Shown here: piece after piece, positions 13,200 to 61,700 of the stretch
Position numbering within the stretch: position 1 is the first letter of the stretch
Layout of the letters: every line of letters starts with the position of its first letter
Assembly (NCBI GenBank): GCA_940671915.1
Contig: CALNVZ010003433.1
Location: 14,859,990 to 14,923,989, forward strand
Reading direction: 5' to 3'
Origin: Paracentrotus lividus
Lineage: Eukaryota; Echinodermata; Echinoidea; Camarodonta; Echinidae
DNA: 64,000 nt
Notes under the pieces: generated by a model
Databases searched by the model: none
What the model was told of the DNA's origin: nothing
Seen by the model: the letters and a program-made list of their open reading frames with translations, nothing else
Translations under genes and position numbers: made by a program

Positions 13200-15309
13200 A
13201 AGGAAATCAAATCATTGATCACACATACTTGTCCAGAAGTAGAATTATTGGGGGAGGGGAAAGGTTTGCCTCATACTATTACTAACAATGAATTAGTTTG
13301 CCCATTCAGTACTAGTTCAAATGCAGACCTGTCTGGATATGCCAATCTAAAGACAAGTTGTTGGGAAGGGTTTCTGTTAAAATGCAACTGTGCACAAGAA
13401 CAATTGCGAATAGACTCAGGTCTAAACACATACTACATGTACATGTAGTACATTTTTAACTAAATTATGAATTCTGCCCACTTGTGTCCATTTACATGTT
13501 CGTGGGAATTATAGCAGCAGGTTAAAGGAGGCAACAGGCACATTCTCTCTATTTGAATAAAGTTCAGGAAACTGACTACTCTAGCATTGAAAAGATAACA
13601 CGTTTCAGGGACGAATATCCCCATGGTTTTGCCATAGCTCAGTTGTTAGAGCACCTTTCTAGTAAATCATGATGTCTCAGGTTTGAATCTTGATGGAATC
13701 CAATTATTTTTGCTCATTTTTTTCATATTATATATTTTTGGTCAGTTTCCAAAGGTCTTTCTAAAGGTTTTACCCTGAAGTTGGTCTTAGCCGGTTTCAA
13801 TAGTGCCTGGCATGAAAGCATTTCCTCTCCAAGCACTTACAAACAAAAAATTTTTATTTCAGTTATCAGGATGCTTGACTTTCTGTCAATTGTCCAATCC
13901 CGAAGGATTACTTTAGTATCAAGCAAGTCTGTATTAAAGGCACACTCATTTCATTTGTACCAGGTACCCATTTGAACGTGGGTAGGGAGAAGAAATGTAG
14001 ATAAAATGACTTGTTCAAGGAAGCAATTGCATAACCCAATCAAGTATCAAGTGCTTTTGAGAAGACCTGCCATGATCTGTACAAACGAACATGTTGTATG
14101 GTTTATTTCAATGCAAGCAGAGTGCATGTGTCCGCATGTGTCAGGTGAAAAGTCCTATGACTGACTAAATCTGGCCCAAGATGGCAGCAGACAATCAGGC
14201 AGGAAAATGACAAACAGATCACAATCCACAATCCACAAACAAGAGCTTGCACGATAAATAACTCAAGCCAGCACTGAAAACTCCTGTATGTTGTCTACCT
14301 AAAGATACTAGTTTACAGCTTGATTCAGGGACCAATTCCCTGCTTGATTTGAGTACTAACAGGAAGGGGATTGTCACAATTTGTAGTTGGTATTAGTGTT
14401 GACAACACTTCTCCAAACAATATAGCTCTCTGACACTAAAAGAAACCTAAATTTTACATCCTGGATCGAATTGAATTGAAAAGGTCTTATTGTATCGAAC
14501 ATGGCAGCCCGAAGGCTCAGTCACATGAAAATGTACAAAATATCCAGGTAGAAAATTAAACGTTTTAACAAGCATGGTATGATAAAGTAACCTCACATAA
14601 ATAAAACATAATTGTAGGTCTGTAACGATGTTGTAAAACAATAGGTCATATTCAAACTAAGTGGGACATTTAGCTGAAATTTTAATGTGGCACTGTGCCT
14701 TTGAAAATGCAAATTAGGATCCGAAATCAACACAAAAGCTTCTTTACAATACAACCAATTATTTAAGTTCAAACTTTATGTGATCCAGTTTTCTTACGCT
14801 GAATAATTGATCAAACAGGAATTTGCACATATGGGTGCTTTAAATGCCTCTTATTCTTATATCTAGTCAATTTTTTTCAGATTTTTTTTGCTTAAAGTAA
14901 TTATCATGGACTACTCTAACATGTTTATAAAGACAATGTACAGTAAAAAATATCTTCCCAATTGATGCCAACTTCACTCACTTAAGTTTTAACTTCCATC
15001 TCTCTCTCTCTCTTCTCATCCCTCCGCGTGATGTGACGAGTGTGGTACAAGTAGATCTGGAACTTTTTATTAGATGCTGGCTTGATAGCCATGCTCCCCA
15101 TAGCTACAACACAGTGATGGACACTTAATCCCTTTTTTATCCTCGGGAAGATGTACAAGTCATTAAAGTAGATAGTGAACTGGGGGTAGGGCCTAATTGA
15201 TGGTAAGGAATCTAATAGCACTCTCCAGTTCCGTAAATTCGGTCCAAATCCTGTGGGTCCCAAAACTAAACGAAAAAAGGCCTCTTCATAAAGGAAGACA
15301 AACATTGTT
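13200..15309. other. ADK-KAT6 spacer, mostly featureless
   Basis: Apart from the tRNA-like sequence at 13628, an ACATGTACATGT palindrome near 13435 and a (CT)n run near 14999-15014, I saw nothing. Confidence 0.45.
13628..13703 (+). repeat. tRNA-like pseudogene or SINE head
   Basis: A box-A-like TAGCTCAGTTGTTAGAGCA and a box-B-like GGTTTGAATCT are spaced as in a tRNA, and the D arm GCTC/GAGC pairs. The anticodon stem and acceptor stem do not pair properly. Most likely a decayed tRNA or the 5' head of a tRNA-derived SINE. Confidence 0.5.
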
Positions 15310-16060
15310 ACTGAAGACCTGGCTCATGGGTTTCAACATTGGGAAATGTGCCATACTCACGGTAACCAGAAAAAGAAAACCAAGCATCTGCACATACATC
15401 TAGTCGAGCAATCTATTCCCAGAGTTGATCAGTACAAATACTTGGGGGTGACAATATCGCAAGATCTATGCTGGAATTCCCATTGTCAGCAAATCAGAAA
15501 TAGAGCAAGTCGCACTCTGGGCTTTCTAAGAAGGACTTTATCACCTTGTTCCAAAGAAATCAAGACCAGAGCCTATCAAGCACTTGTGCGACCACAGCTA
15601 GAATACGAGGCTGAGGTATGGAACCCTCACACAGCCACCAGCATTGATGATCTGGAGAGAGTCCAGAAGGCTGCTGCACGTTTCATTCATCGGGATTACA
15701 GGAAAACCACATCCTCATCCCAACTTGTCTCCGCCCTTAATCTTGACTTACTCCACTCTTGTCGTCTTTTTGCACAATCAACAATGCTCTTCAAAATCTA
15801 TTATAACATTGTGGATATTCAACTTCAGACAAACATCACACCAGCCCCCTTCATTGGCAGATGAGACCACCCTCTCAAGCTCACCATACCTGAAGCTTCT
15901 GTGGATGCCTTTAAGTACTCCTTCTATCCTCGTACTATGAGAATCTGGAACAGACTACCCTATGCAGCTATCAGCACACCTTCCCTCACTACTTTCTAGG
16001 CGGCTGCCTTCACAAGCATCAGAAGTTTGCAGCCACCTGTTGGACTTCGGCTACTATAAA
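15310..16060 (+). pseudogene. non-LTR retrotransposon reverse transcriptase, 3' fragment
   Basis: The translation shows the region after the RT catalytic core of CR1/Jockey-type elements: a GFNIGKC block, YKYLGVTIS, then RTLGFLRRTL, YQALVRPQLEYEAEVWNPHT, LERVQKAAARFIHRDY, and in the last part FKYSFYPRTMRIWNRLP. It is broken by a frameshift near 15350-15400 and in-frame stops near 15862 and 15998. The endonuclease and RT core are missing, so it is a dead 5'-truncated copy. Confidence 0.85.
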
Positions 16061-16199
16061 CCAAATGGCCATGTTTTTACTTGCACCCTCCACTTTTTAT
16101 TGTAAATAACCCCCAACGTCACGTCGGCCATTGACTGCACATGCACCCATCCCAGTTCAGCTTCCCGAATGAGCTGCAAAAGGGATTACTTCTTCAAGG

Positions 16200-17112
16200 T
16201 TCAAGACAGCAAAATTTGGAAATACGTCTTTGCTTATAAATTATGCAGACGGTCAGTGTTTATGCAGACAACATGGCAGACAATCTGCTTTTCTGGACAG
16301 GCGCCTCTACTGCTGACTGTGTACGAGCTCACATAGATCAACTTTCCATTAATGTTACCCTATTCCCAAGATAAGTCTAGATCTAGGTCCTCTGGACAAC
16401 TCCTCACCCCTTACCCAGCGATAGGTATGAACACAGAGTTCTTCTTAATGCCCTGGCTTCCAATATACCCTCCATCCCATACTGGAAACAACTCCTCATA
16501 AAGCTGGAACCTTGTTGTCTGGCTTCCCAGCTTTCTACCCACAATACTAATAGAAAAGACTGTGCCGTCCGGCCATCTACCAATCACTCAATACCCAGGT
16601 ATGTGATGCTATCGAGAAGAAACACACTCTGGCTTTGTGGAAACAATGCAATGACCTGCCTTCTCCTACAAAGCTGTTTCCAGCTGCTCTACCTTCTCAC
16701 CTCCGTTAAGTCTGAAGACTCTGCTCTCAACTCATGACAGGCACCTACCTACGTACCCAGCATAGAATGAACACCATTGGAAAATCCTGCATCTCCACAT
16801 GTAGACTTTGCACAATATGGGATGAAGACTCGACAATACACTTCGTTGCCTCTTGTTCAGCCCTCGAAACAGAACAAACTGCACTCACTCGTCAGATCCT
16901 TGCAGTTGCACTCAACCCCCCTGATGTTGTTAATCATTTTATTTTATTTCCTTTCTTTACAATATCCTCCGAAATGTCCACCAATATAATGACCCACTGC
17001 CTTCGTTACATCCTAAAAATTCATCATGTTCATCTAAATAAACTCTCACAGCTTGACAGTGAACCTGCCATGCTGCGGGAAGCCGCTGATCTCCGCAAAC
17101 CGGGGGAAGAAT
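16200..17112 (+). pseudogene. second non-LTR retrotransposon fragment
   Basis: Frameshifted translations give VYADNMADNLLFWTG, then RYEHRVLLNALASNIPSI, and a zinc-knuckle-like STCRLC...TIHFVASC tail, a layout typical of the C-terminal part of non-LTR polyproteins. At least four frame breaks or stops. Its relation to the fragment at 15310-16060 (one composite or two insertions) is unclear. Confidence 0.6.
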
Positions 17113-18600
17113 AATCAAGAAGCAGAAGGTCTAGATCTAACATTAGATCTAGACTTTATTGGCGCTAGATCTAGTGCAGTTTGGTATCCATTGGCATTAC
17201 ACACCACCCTACCCCACCACCCTACCCTAACCCTAGTGCGTCGGGGTCGCCTAGATCTACGTAGCAGCAGGCCTCGCGGCCGGATGCTTAACTGCACTAG
17301 CACCCTTTATTTATCTTCTTCTTCTTTTTTCCTCCGCTGTTTCCGGAGCTCAGCTTCTTCTTCTTCTTCAGCAACAGGACTGTTGTCGTTGAGTTGTTGC
17401 ACAAGTTGCAGGACAGCAGCAGTCAAGAACTTGAACAAGACTCAAGAAAGACAACAACATGGTCAAGAATTATAACACAATTTGGTCACTTATTTATTGA
17501 CAAGACTAGACTAGAGCCAGGAGATATTATAGCTAAGGAGTCTACACCCCGCGAGATGAAATTCAGTCAGGTAATTTCATAATATCACCCCGATACCCGG
17601 GCCAGGTCATGCACACAAAAGTTAGCCTGGACTTGCAAAAGCAAAAACAAAGCACAGAAACAAACGGTCGGGAGGTCACAACACATTCACAAACTTGTCT
17701 CGAAAAATAAACTACCGAAGGTGCACTTACTTCAAACAGATTTTTGGGGTTCCAGAACGAACAGAAAGGAGAGGAAATTGTATATCCTGAACAATGCTCA
17801 GCTAATCTGAATGATAAAAGTTTAAAATGGTATACTAAAATCCATCCAATGAGGCATGAAAAATGATGCGATAATCAATCCCAGTTCATCAACTCTTCGT
17901 GACATCGACATTGATAATTTACTTGTTGGCTAGCTGTATGGGTAGGAAGTATTTATATGTGATCACAAAATCAAGTGAAAATTATCACTATTGTATATCA
18001 ATTACGTACATAAAATCATCCCAAAATAGACTCAATGTACATTGTGTGCATCTCATTTTCTTAAATGGGAGAAATTCGAGGGCAATTTTCAGTCTTTTTA
18101 AGATATTATACCCAAAACATGAGATACATAGAAACATATTCTCCCAACGTTTATGAGCTCCTAAGGACAAAGTAACAGCTTATCCCATTGGTCATTTGCC
18201 AATTACCCGTCTCCGTGATTGGATAAGGGGGTAAGTTTGCGCAATCGACAAGTAGTGTTTCATTCATATGGCTTCTATATGCCAGCAGCTGGTAGGTATA
18301 TGCACAGAGTATATCGAAATTAGTGATGGTATGTTTTGTATGTTTATATTTTTAACTGACAACAGTTCTCTGTCCATTAAAACAGTCCATGCTTTAGTTG
18401 GCTCAAGCTCTGAAATTGCAGTTTATATTATATGTATAACAATCAAACAGGCGATATTTTTATCCATAGTTTAGAAGATAGGTTTTGTCAAAAGACAGCC
18501 CCCATGTATATGTTTCCAATGATTTGCTTGAGTGTTTTCATTTTCTTCTTCTTTTTTGCAAATTGTGCTTATCAGCTCAAGATAGATGCTCAGTTTAGAA
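17113..18600. other. spacer with TCTAGATCT clusters and CCAAT boxes
   Basis: 17130-17270 carries repeated AGATCTAGA-type hexamers and a small CpG-rich patch (GCCTCGCGGCCGG). A (CTT)n patch lies at 17308-17372. On the minus strand two CCAAT boxes sit near 18187 and 18221, and a consensus-like donor (GAA/GTAAGT) at 17731/17730. These could mark an untranslated first exon of KAT6, but nothing here is proven. Confidence 0.35.
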
Positions 18601-18608
18601 ATGATGGG

Positions 18609-19400
18609 AATATTTTTTTTTCCCAGAATCCGATATGTATTTATTTTTTTTTATTTTTATTTTTTTTTTTTTTAATTATTATTATTATTTTTTTTTTTTT
18701 TTTAATGACAGGCCAAAATAATGTTAAAAATGACTCCCCATCCCGGAGAGTTCGTATATACTCCTATCTCATTTGCGAACAGGGTTTGCTTGTAATTGGG
18801 GGGACTCTATAGAGCTCCAAATAAAACAGATCAGAACCACTTTATTAAAGAATAGATTATACAAAGCAAACTCACTCTTTGTGATAAAAAGCAATGTAAT
18901 TTTTTGTAAAACCTAACCTAAAACCTAAAAAGGGGGAAAGAAAACTTAGCTCCAAATGAAATAGATCAGCGCACTGTCTTCTTCTTCTTCTTCTTCTTCT
19001 TCTTCTTCTCCTTAAATAAAGTGATAGAGTAAAAAAAATTTAAAAAGTGCAAGGCTGACTAAAAAAAAAAGAGTTTCAGTGAATGCGTTTTGCGTGCTTT
19101 ATTTTATCACTTTCTTGATTTATTTTATTTATTCTTCCCTTTTTCAAGTTTTTAGAGAAGGGATTGGAACGAAGAAGAAGAAGAAGAAGAAGAAGAAGAA
19201 AAAAAAAGAAGAAGAAGAAGACTGAAGAAGAAGAAGAAGAAGAAGAAGAAGAAAAAGAAGAAGAATAAGAAAAAAAAAGAAAAAGAAGAAGAATAAGAAT
19301 AAGAAGGAGGAGGAGGTTGGAAGGAGGATGGGGAGGAGGAGGAGGAGAAGAGGAATTTTTTTTTTTTTAAGTGGGAGAAGGAAGGATATAAGAAACTATA
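18609..19400. repeat. poly-T, (CTT)n and (GAA)n tracts
   Basis: T-rich tract at 18609-18705, (CTT)n at 18976-19009 and a 200-bp purine tract, mostly (GAA)n, at 19171-19372. The CTT and GAA tracts are inverted relative to each other about 160 bp apart and could pair. Confidence 0.9.
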
Positions 19401-20390
19401 TGCGAACAATATAGAACAAAAGTTATAATTTTAAAACAAACAAAAAATAATCAAAATGGATTTTTCAAATCCTACTTTTTCCTTCTTCTTTTTTTACCTA
19501 GACTAGCTTTAGCTATTTGTTGGCTCCATTTACCAAATGCATATTTATATTGAATTCTGTTTATGTATATTTTTTGCAATGTTGGTAATAAATAAATACA
19601 ATACAATAAATACAAAAAATAATTTCCCCCAAAGTACAAAAGTAAACATGCTTACCTTCTGTCAAATTGCTAAATATCTCCGTTATTAAGAGAAATCAAT
19701 TATGTTCCACAATTTTTTATTCAAGGGGAAATCCGGACCCAAAATAAAGTGCTTTTATCAAAAACACGAAAATTCGATAAACAGATCTAAAAAATTTTGA
19801 AGAAAATCGGACTAATGATTGATAAGTTATTAATTATTTACGATGCAAAAAAAAAAAATATCTATATATATATATATATCGCTATACCAAATTAGCAACA
19901 CAGTCCCAAAGCTGTGATGTCACAGGGGCACTACTTGCCATGCATTTTCTACATTGTTTTATGATAAATTTCACTTTATTTGTGAAGAAACTGTTTTCCT
20001 CCTTTTGCCCAAGTAATATTGATGACAATATGCTATTCCATCTATAGTATAATCAGCATCTCATATATAAATACAAATAACAAAGATTTTAAGAAGGTTT
20101 TCAGTATAGAAAGATGATATACATGAATTTTGAAATTAATGAAAAAAAAAATCACTTTTCTTTTGATATGTCATTATAACTCTCATTTCATGAAAATACA
20201 AGCATAAATGCAACAACCCATATTTTTTTTCCATGATCGTAAAGAAATTCATAACTTTCTTATTGGTCCGATTTTCTTCAAACTTTTTTTAAATTTTTAT
20301 TTTTCTGCTTTTGATAAAAGCAACTTATTTTGGGTCCAGACTCTCCCTTTCATTTTGTATAATTTGTCAGAAATTTGTTAATGGCAAATC

Positions 20391-20457
20391 CCGCTCCCCC
20401 CCCCCCCCCCCCCCACCCCCCCCCCATCCCCACCCCCCCCCCCCACCCTCTCCCCCC
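20391..20457. repeat. poly-C tract
   Basis: About 65 bases of almost pure C with a few A and T interruptions. Flanking DNA to 20880 is rich in ATC/GAT trinucleotides. Length is likely unreliable in the assembly. Confidence 0.9.
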
Positions 20458-20499
20458 AAACGACAATATTAGTTCAGAGTGGCCTCAAAAACAATGTTT

Positions 20500-21210
20500 A
20501 AGGAATGATCATGATGATGATTATGATGCACGATATTGGTCATCATAAAGATGACGATGATATTAATGATGACGATCTCTGTCATTATTAATTATTTTCT
20601 TTCCCCCCCCCCCCCCCTTTTTTTTTCTCACAGAGAGTAGAATTATTATCTCCAACGTCATCATTCTCATCAGTAACGTTTTCATTTTTTATCATCATCA
20701 CCCTATCAGCAAACATCATCTCACCATTCCTCACCATCATAGGCATGGCATAATCTTCACCGTTATCATTGGCAGCATCATCATCATCATCTTATCATCA
20801 TCACAAACCCCTTATCAATAAGCATTATCCTAACAATCATCATCGGTATAATCATCATCTTCTCAACAACCATCATAAAATATGAGAATATCAATTGCAA
20901 CAGAGCATGTTAAATTATTGAAAACAAACTGTAAAAACTAAATGTATTTTTACAGCAAAATGCTGTCCGCAGAGTTTCCTTATCTTGTGTGCAAAATGTC
21001 AGAATTGTTGTTTATTTTTTTCCTGCAAATGTTTACGTGAGAATACAAAATAACATCAGGACAACAAACGCATTTGTTCTGTTTTAAATTAATACGTAGG
21101 CTACTTTTTTTTCTTTTTTTCTTTTTTTTTTTACAGTGCAATCATCGATTTATCTTGTTTGCTGCCCTCTCTTGACCAAAATTAATTAGAGATAGACTTT
21201 CTTTTCATCC
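20500..21210. repeat. ATC-rich low-complexity DNA
   Basis: Irregular ATC/GAT trinucleotide runs to about 20880 and a T-rich run at 21101-21132. No gene. Confidence 0.6.
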
Positions 21211-21309
21211 TCTTCAGTGATAATCAGAGCAAGAAGCATCATCACCTTCGTAATCATATCGTACCAATAAACATCTCGTCTTTGTCATTATCAACAGTAG
21301 TATTATCAT

Positions 21310-21800
21310 TATCATCTCTAGCAAAATCCTCATCACCATCATTATCACCATCACTAGCATCATCCTCATCACCATACCATCATCATCACTAGGACATTCC
21401 ACATCACCATCATCACTAGCAACATCCTCATGACCATCATCACCATCACCCTCATCATCATCACTAGCAACATCCTCATCATCATCATCATCACTAGCAC
21501 CATCCTCATCACCATCATCACTAGCAACATCCTCTTCACCGTCACTAACATCATCCTCAACACCATAACCATCATCATCACTAGCACCATCCTCATCACC
21601 ATCACTAGCATCATCCTCATCACCATCATCACTAGCACCATCCTCATCACCATCACTAGCATCATCCTCATCACCATCACTAACATCATCCTCAACACCA
21701 TCACCATCACCATCACTAGCACCATCCTCTTCACCCTCACTAGCATCATCCTCATCCTCATCACCATCATCACTAGCATCATCCTCATCAGTTACATCTT
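21310..21800. repeat. CATCCTCATCACCATCACTAG minisatellite
   Basis: Degenerate tandem array whose units (CATCCTCATCACCATCAC, about 15-30 bp, often with CTAGCA) all have lengths divisible by three. It therefore leaves long open frames on both strands, including an Asp/Glu/Ser-rich frame on the minus strand. No sign of a real gene. Confidence 0.85.
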
Positions 21801-22883
21801 TAATCTCAAAACATATCAATGGATAATTTGTCATTGTAGTTATTGTCTCCATTACAAACATTTTATCCATCCGTCCCCATATGATCATTACAGTCCGCCT
21901 CTTTAATAACAGATGCCATAAAGGACCAAACTAAACCTTTCAACAAAAGTTTGTTAAACTGAACAAACAAGATTGAGCCATTTTTTAAAAACTAAGACAA
22001 AAGGTGCCTTCATCTCACAGAATCCAGTGGCACATTTGCTTGTTATAACAGGAATAGACTGTAAAAGCAATTAATGCTATTTGATACAATCTTTCTCTGT
22101 CTCTATTGCTCTCTCTCTCTGCTATCTTTCCCTTCCCTTCTTCCCCCCCCCCCTCTTTCTCTCTCTTCCTTCCTCTCTATGTCTGTTTCCCTTTCTCTCT
22201 ACAAAAAAATAAAAGAAAGAAAGAAAGATAAATGAACACCACACTCCACAATGTCTGTTTCCGTTTCTTTTGTAATTTTGTCCCACATGTACCGACATTG
22301 GTATAAGAATAGTTTTTTGTCACATTTTGGCAATTTAAATTTGTAATATATAGATAATTGGAAAATTAAGTAAACCTGAGACAATTTAAGAAATACAAGT
22401 ACAATGTATTACTATATAATCTCCATCTACATTCTGAAATAAAAAATTAAGTCCTAAATCATTATATCATACAATATAAATTATATGCTTTTTAATTTTT
22501 TTTAGATACAAAATACAAGGAAACATGTATGATCACTCAGCAGCATCCAGAAGGCCAAAACACATTGAAAACCACCATAGTTGTATTATTTCTTTTTCTG
22601 AACTAAAAAAAAACAACTAGAAAGAGGAGACTGACCTGAACTATAATGGAAGAAATACAATGACTCTATCACTTCTACCCAGAAATCATTAGGATAGGAT
22701 TGATTGTACTTTTATGGTCAAGTATGACCTGTTCGTAAGTTACAAACGAACGGTGACCATATCTTGGGTGCTAATCACATTCTCATTCATTTATATGGAG
22801 AATATAAAAGAGGTATCATCAGTCATGCGTAAAGTCGTTCGTAACTTACAGTTTTACGAAACACCCCCCCCCCTCCTACCCCA

Positions 22884-23053
22884 GGTTGCGTTTCACCAAG
22901 TCATTCATTAATTACGAATAACTTTAGGAATGACTGGTGATCAGTTCTTGTGATATAATGGTTAGACATGTGATTAGTTTTAGCACCAAAGAACATGTTC
23001 CAGTCACTCCTTAAATCATTCGTAACTTTACAAACGACTTGGTGAAACACCCC
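22884..23053. mobile_element. MITE with GTTTCACCAAGTC ends
   Basis: Inverted ends GTTTCACCAAGTCATTC (left) and GTTTCACCAAGTCGTTTG (complement of the right end) enclose about 170 bp. A related inverted pair built from TTCGTAAGTTACAAACGAACG lies just left at 22733-22870 and may be a second, partial copy. Confidence 0.65.
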
Positions 23054-23059
23054 ATATGT

Positions 23060-24174
23060 TAGAATATGAAGCATTCATAATGTATTCTACAAAATCTGAG
23101 AAAGTTGCACATCAACAGATAGACACATTTTCATTGCTTTCAATGAAGGGCATGTTCTTCTGACAGCAAGATAGGTACAGAGTTAACCTGTTCTTGCTCT
23201 CAGACGAAGTGAACTATACCAATAATCAAAATTTTGACGGCTAAAAAAACACAAAACAAAACAAAACAAAACAATAAGTTTTAAGTCCACCAGAGCAAAT
23301 GGCAGGAGAAGGTTTATCCTCATGGGCTTTTTATTGATAGCTCTCATATGATTTCATCTCATTTAACTTGTAGTACACTAAAAAGTTAGGTATCTCTAGT
23401 TAAAAAAAAGTTCAATTCAAAACATGAGTTTTAGCAACTGATTGGTGGTTTGAGGTAACAGAATAACAAAAGAAATCAAATAATTATCCGTGCATTATTA
23501 GCAAGTTGTAAAAGCTTTCCACCTGAATTTTGTGAGGTCAAGTGAATGTTGATCTAGGTAACCTGTTTCTTTGCGATTTTACCAGCAGGGATCCAAGAGT
23601 ACTTAATTGGCCTACTGCATATAATCAAAACATTGATGATGCTGTTAATGACAGTTGGAATAAAACAATTCTGTAAAGTGTACTACACATTTGACTTATA
23701 TCTGACAAGAATTCCACCATTAAGGCTCGTTCAAAAATAAACATACAAACTGTTTTAAAACAAAACACACCACAGCAAAATCAAATGGATAGTGGGCTTC
23801 ATAATACTGGTTCGTATAACACATAGACCAGTAAATACCTCAATCATACCATACATATCCAAACACAGTTTGCTGCGGGAGCTTTTTTAAGAAGCATTTT
23901 ACCAAGTTAGGGATACAATCATAAAGTTTGCAATTAAGAATAGGTTTTGATTTTCTGTTCTGTTCACATACAATACCATGTATTACCGCACAGTTTTTTC
24001 TAGCCTAGAAGTCTCATATGTACATGCGAAGATAGAATGAACCCACAAGACCGTTCTTTACGCCGCAAACTTTATGGTTATATCCCTTCAAGTAAAGGTA
24101 GCGCTTAATGATGATACAAAAAAGCAGTATATGATAATGATGTGTCTTGCCAAATACAGAGCTGAAATCCAAGT
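23060..24174. other. ADK 3' UTR and downstream flank
   Basis: No coding sequence. An (ACAAA)n run lies at 23249-23274. The ADK 3' end is probably within this stretch. Confidence 0.5.
23330..23335 (-). terminator. candidate ADK poly(A) signal
   Basis: AATAAA on the minus strand, about 840 nt past the ADK stop. It is the first canonical hexamer I noticed downstream, but the motif is common by chance in AT-rich DNA. Confidence 0.25.
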
Positions 24175-61443
<37,269 letters not shown>

Positions 61444-61700
61444 GATAAATATATATCGAGTAAACACACGACAAAATAGACTTTGGCTTCTACAAAACAG
61501 TGTGCTGCGTCTGCTATCCAATAGCGAAACTTCAACGTTTGCCTACCAGTGCCATGTACCCCAGCCTATCGCCTGGCCTGGAGGGCTAGCTTACCGACGC
61601 GACGCGGTGATGAGTGCCCTGGATAAACAAGTTACTTCCGCAATATATACGATGTCATGATGACCACGTGGGGCCGATGAGCGCCAGATAGTCGTACATA
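61444..61700 (-). promoter_or_regulatory. probable ADK 5' UTR and promoter
   Basis: The 250 bases upstream of the ADK start are richer in CpG than the surroundings. They contain a CCAAT box (ATCCAATAG near 61520), an ETS-like CTTCCG near 61635 and a CACGTG E-box near 61665. No TATA box is obvious at a useful spacing. The placement is by position; the transcription start is unknown. Confidence 0.4.

Noticed and set aside
13628..13703. Functional tRNA gene
   Set aside because: Boxes A and B are present, but the anticodon and acceptor stems do not pair. Kept only as a tRNA-like repeat.
17053..17475. 140-codon plus-strand frame rich in Ser and Leu
   Set aside because: It spans the end of a retrotransposon fragment, TCTAGATCT repeats and a CTT microsatellite. 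Composition follows the repeats.
21214..21888. 224-residue acidic open frame on the minus strand
   Set aside because: It lies wholly over a trinucleotide-phased minisatellite, is open in other frames too, and has no domain or splice support.
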